A stretch of 6,616 nt of DNA. Origin: Streptomyces speibonae (lineage in GTDB: Bacteria > Actinomycetota > Actinomycetes > Streptomycetales > Streptomycetaceae). Numbering within the stretch: position 1 is the first letter of the stretch; each line of letters opens with the position of its first letter. Below, in pieces: positions 5,367 to 6,616 of this stretch. The DNA is taken from the NCBI GenBank assembly GCA_000715605.1, contig KL568553.1:73356-79971 (forward strand), read 5' to 3'. Below the pieces are notes generated by a model, which had not been told where the DNA came from, searched no databases, and saw only the letters and a list, made by a program, of their open reading frames with translations. A program made the translations under genes and the position numbers.

Positions 5367-5851
5367 ATCCGCCGACCGTGCTGCGCAGGCTCCTGCCGCA
5401 CCGGGCCGCCCGGGCCCGGGCGGCCGAGGACAGGCTGCGCCTGGAACACGAACTCGCCGTGAGCAGACAGCGGCTGGCGCGCTGGCAGCAGCACGCCGAC
5501 TCCTACGAACGCCAGGCGGTCCGGACGCACCAGGAGCGGGCGCACCTCCTGGCCTGGCTCGCGGCGCTGCATCCGGCCAGTGCCGTCCTCAGCCCGCTCG
5601 ACACCGAAGGGACGCAGCGCCTGTGCCTGGTGGCCGGCGGATGGCATCTGTCGTGGCGCGTGCCGCCCGGCGACCTCGCCCTCTTCACGCACGTGCCCTC
5701 CCACCCGGAGCACTCCGCCGCGCACGACGCGACCGACCTCGACGACGGCCCCGACCAGGGGTCGCTCATTCGCCGGCACACATGGCTGCTGGCCTGTGAA
5801 GCCACCGCACATCCCGGACGCGCCGCAGCGGCTCCTCCGGCGGGCCCGTGA
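5363..5851 (+). CDS. Coiled-coil protein of unknown function, sigma-operon third gene
   Basis: This 162-residue protein's ATG overlaps the preceding stop (ATGA) and has GGAGGAG five bases upstream, so it should be well translated. Residues 12-66 are Arg/Glu/Gln-rich and helical (RAAEDRLRLEHELAVSRQRLARWQQHADSYERQ region), probably a coiled coil. A compact segment follows at 67-111 (WLAALHPASAVL, then LCLVAGGWHLSWRV and DLALFTHVP), which looks like a small beta-rich fold. The C-terminus is low complexity (AAAAPPAGP). No membrane segment or catalytic motif is visible. I have an impression of similar segments in streptomycete accessory-island proteins but cannot name a family. It is the last gene of the operon, with a terminator 44 bases later. 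Confidence 0.8.
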   Translation: MNPPTVLRRLLPHRAARARAAEDRLRLEHELAVSRQRLARWQQHADSYERQAVRTHQERAHLLAWLAALHPASAVLSPLDTEGTQRLCLVAGGWHLSWRVPPGDLALFTHVPSHPEHSAAHDATDLDDGPDQGSLIRRHTWLLACEATAHPGRAAAAPPAGP

Positions 5852-5895
5852 AACTCCGGTCAGCAAGCTCGGGAGGCACGCCGACCGGACCCCCA

Positions 5896-5931
5896 GCGCC
5901 CCCCTGCACCCACCCGCGCGCAGGGGGGCGC
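5896..5931 (+). terminator. Terminator of the sigma-factor operon
   Basis: GCGCCCCCCTGC (5896-5907) pairs perfectly with GCAGGGGGGCGC (5920-5931) across a 12-base loop, 44 bases after the last gene's stop. It is a GC-rich stem without a U tract, as usual in Streptomyces. Confidence 0.8.
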
Positions 5932-5988
5932 ACCCGCCCTTCCACCCAGCCGGAGCCCTTCACCACGCCGCCGACCCGCGAGCCACAC

Positions 5989-6052
5989 CCACCCGCACCG
6001 GCCCACCCCCGCACTCCGGTCCCTGGCGGGCGGGGGCGTGGTGTCCGGGTGG
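5989..6052. repeat. Imperfect nested inverted repeat
   Basis: CCACCCG (5989-5995) pairs with CGGGTGG (6046-6052), and inside it CCCCCGC (6006-6012) pairs with GCGGGGG (6030-6036). The arms are almost symmetric (10 and 9 bases between stems). It could form a long interrupted hairpin. Function unknown. Confidence 0.45.
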
Positions 6053-6103
6053 CGGGCCGGGCAAGCCGGGGGCGCTGCCCCGGGTACACGGCCGCGGTCA
6101 GTC

Positions 6104-6143
6104 GTGCCTCCCGCTCGAGCGAAGCCGAGAGGGCGGAAGGCAC
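6104..6143. repeat. Long hairpin with one mismatch
   Basis: The arm at 6104-6116 (GTGCCTCCCGCTC) pairs with 6131-6143 (GGGCGGAAGGCAC) through 12 pairs, including one G-U, with one C-A mismatch. The loop is 14 bases. A 10-bp palindrome, CGCTCGAGCG (6112-6121), overlaps the left arm and loop. It may be an extra terminator or a copy of a dispersed intergenic repeat. Confidence 0.5.
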
Positions 6144-6198
6144 CCCGCATGCGCGGGCTTGGCCGGGCCGGGGTTCGGGCTGCCGTGGTCGGGTGCCG

Positions 6199-6215
6199 GG
6201 GCGGCGACGCCGCCC
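6199..6215 (-). terminator. Candidate terminator of the kinase-like gene
   Basis: GGGCGGCG (6199-6206) and CGCCGCCC (6208-6215) form a perfect palindrome about one base. In RNA the loop would open to at least three bases, leaving about seven G-C pairs. It lies 33 bases past the stop of the minus-strand gene. Confidence 0.55.
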
Positions 6216-6248
6216 GCCCCCGTCGGCTCGCGGAAGCTGCCGGCGGAG

Positions 6249-6616
6249 CTACAGCCAGCTGGCGAATTCCAGGAGGAGTTCCGCGTCCTGTTCGCGGCCC
6301 ACGCGGCGCGCGCGGACGCCCGACTCCACCGCGCGGAACAGGGTCCACCCCCGAAGGCGTTCGCGGTCGACCTCCAGGGACTCCGCCAGCCGCTTCACCC
6401 GCCGACGGGTGGTCGCGGCGCCGGACGCCTGGGCGATGAGGTCCTCCACCCGGTCACGGACCAGCCGGGCCAGGTCGAACGCCTGCTCGCCGACCACCGG
6501 GTCCGGTCCCACCGCCAGCCACGGCGTGCGCTCCCCGGCCAGCACCTTGCTCTGCCGGAACGTCCCGTGCAGCAGCCGGTGCTCGGGCGGAGCCGCCAGC
6601 AGCTCCTCGCGCACCG
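6249..6616 (-). CDS. Aminoglycoside-phosphotransferase-like protein, C-terminal part, degenerate catalytic motif
   Basis: The gene runs off the right edge, so its N-terminal part is missing. About 122 residues are visible. The segment LLHGTFRQSKVLAGERTPWLAVGPDPVVGEQAFDLARLVRDRVEDL follows the APH/streptomycin-6-kinase pattern: a catalytic loop, PWLA, the second acidic loop, then GE-x-AFDLA. Active members read HGDxxxxN in the catalytic loop and I-D-P in the second. Here the Asp is Thr and the Asn is Lys (HGTFRQSK), and the second Asp is Gly (VGPDP). The protein is therefore probably not a conventional kinase. An ATP-independent or binding role is possible (inference). From memory, Streptomyces carries an APH-like gene near proS, so this is likely a conserved neighbour and not acquired resistance. 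The GTG at 6614 is a chance frame start. Confidence 0.75.
   Translation of the reverse strand, partial: VREELLAAPPEHRLLHGTFRQSKVLAGERTPWLAVGPDPVVGEQAFDLARLVRDRVEDLIAQASGAATTRRRVKRLAESLEVDRERLRGWTLFRAVESGVRARRVGREQDAELLLEFASWL

Larger units (their letters stand above)
5852..6248. other. Hairpin-rich non-coding gap between converging genes
   Basis: This 397-base stretch has no convincing gene. Open frames here give Arg/Gly/Pro-rich translations without a start site or family resemblance. The plus strand is C-rich from about 5880 to 6020 and then turns G-rich. Inverted repeats sit at 5896-5931, 5989-6052, 6066-6083 (CCGGGG/CCCCGG), 6104-6143 and 6199-6215. The outer two are the likely terminators of the converging units. 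The others may be added termination barriers or repeated intergenic elements. Confidence 0.6.

Noticed and set aside
6038..6439. A 133-codon plus-strand frame over the hairpin gap and the kinase-like gene
   Set aside because: Arg/Gly/Pro-rich translation, no ribosome-binding site, and it overlaps the real minus-strand gene.
6249..6616. Acquired aminoglycoside resistance gene
   Set aside because: The catalytic Asp and Asn positions are replaced and the location beside proS suggests a chromosomal housekeeping neighbour, so resistance activity is not supported.

Overview
The window is high-GC actinobacterial DNA, almost certainly Streptomyces. The evidence is third-position G/C in every gene, frequent GTG starts, ATGA/GTGA stop-start overlaps, near-absence of TTA codons, and two acetyltransferase genes directly upstream of a bacterial-type prolyl-tRNA synthetase. 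The first 18 bases are a Nextera-type sequencing adapter remnant, so the left edge is a contig end and not genomic sequence.

Layout. (1) 19-2871, plus strand: the 3' part of a GNAT acetyltransferase, a second complete GNAT acetyltransferase that looks leaderless, and proS with its own promoter. A strong GC-rich terminator follows at 2894-2932. (2) 2975-3788, minus strand: a small unrecognised protein and, upstream of it, an XRE-type helix-turn-helix regulator that also looks leaderless. (3) 3789-4122: a 334-base divergent intergenic region with three copies of one dyad operator, ATCTAC-N8-GTAGAT, each overlapping a plausible promoter element. (4) 4123-5851, plus strand: a tightly coupled three-gene operon with an ECF sigma factor (third codon TTA, the rare bldA-type leucine codon), a proline-rich unrecognised protein and a coiled-coil unrecognised protein. 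A perfect 12-bp stem terminator follows. (5) 5852-6248: a non-coding gap between converging genes, rich in hairpins. (6) 6249 to the right edge, minus strand: the C-terminal part of an aminoglycoside-phosphotransferase-like protein whose catalytic motif has lost its usual Asp and Asn.

How the parts may work together (inference). Regions 2-5 look like an accessory regulatory cassette set between housekeeping-type neighbours. The XRE protein is the best candidate to bind the three dyads, repressing itself at site A and the sigma operon at sites B and C. The sigma factor would also be limited at translation by the bldA leucine tRNA. No anti-sigma factor is visible, so the two unrecognised co-transcribed proteins or the XRE repressor may supply the control. 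This module is the most interesting part of the window. The proS region is ordinary.
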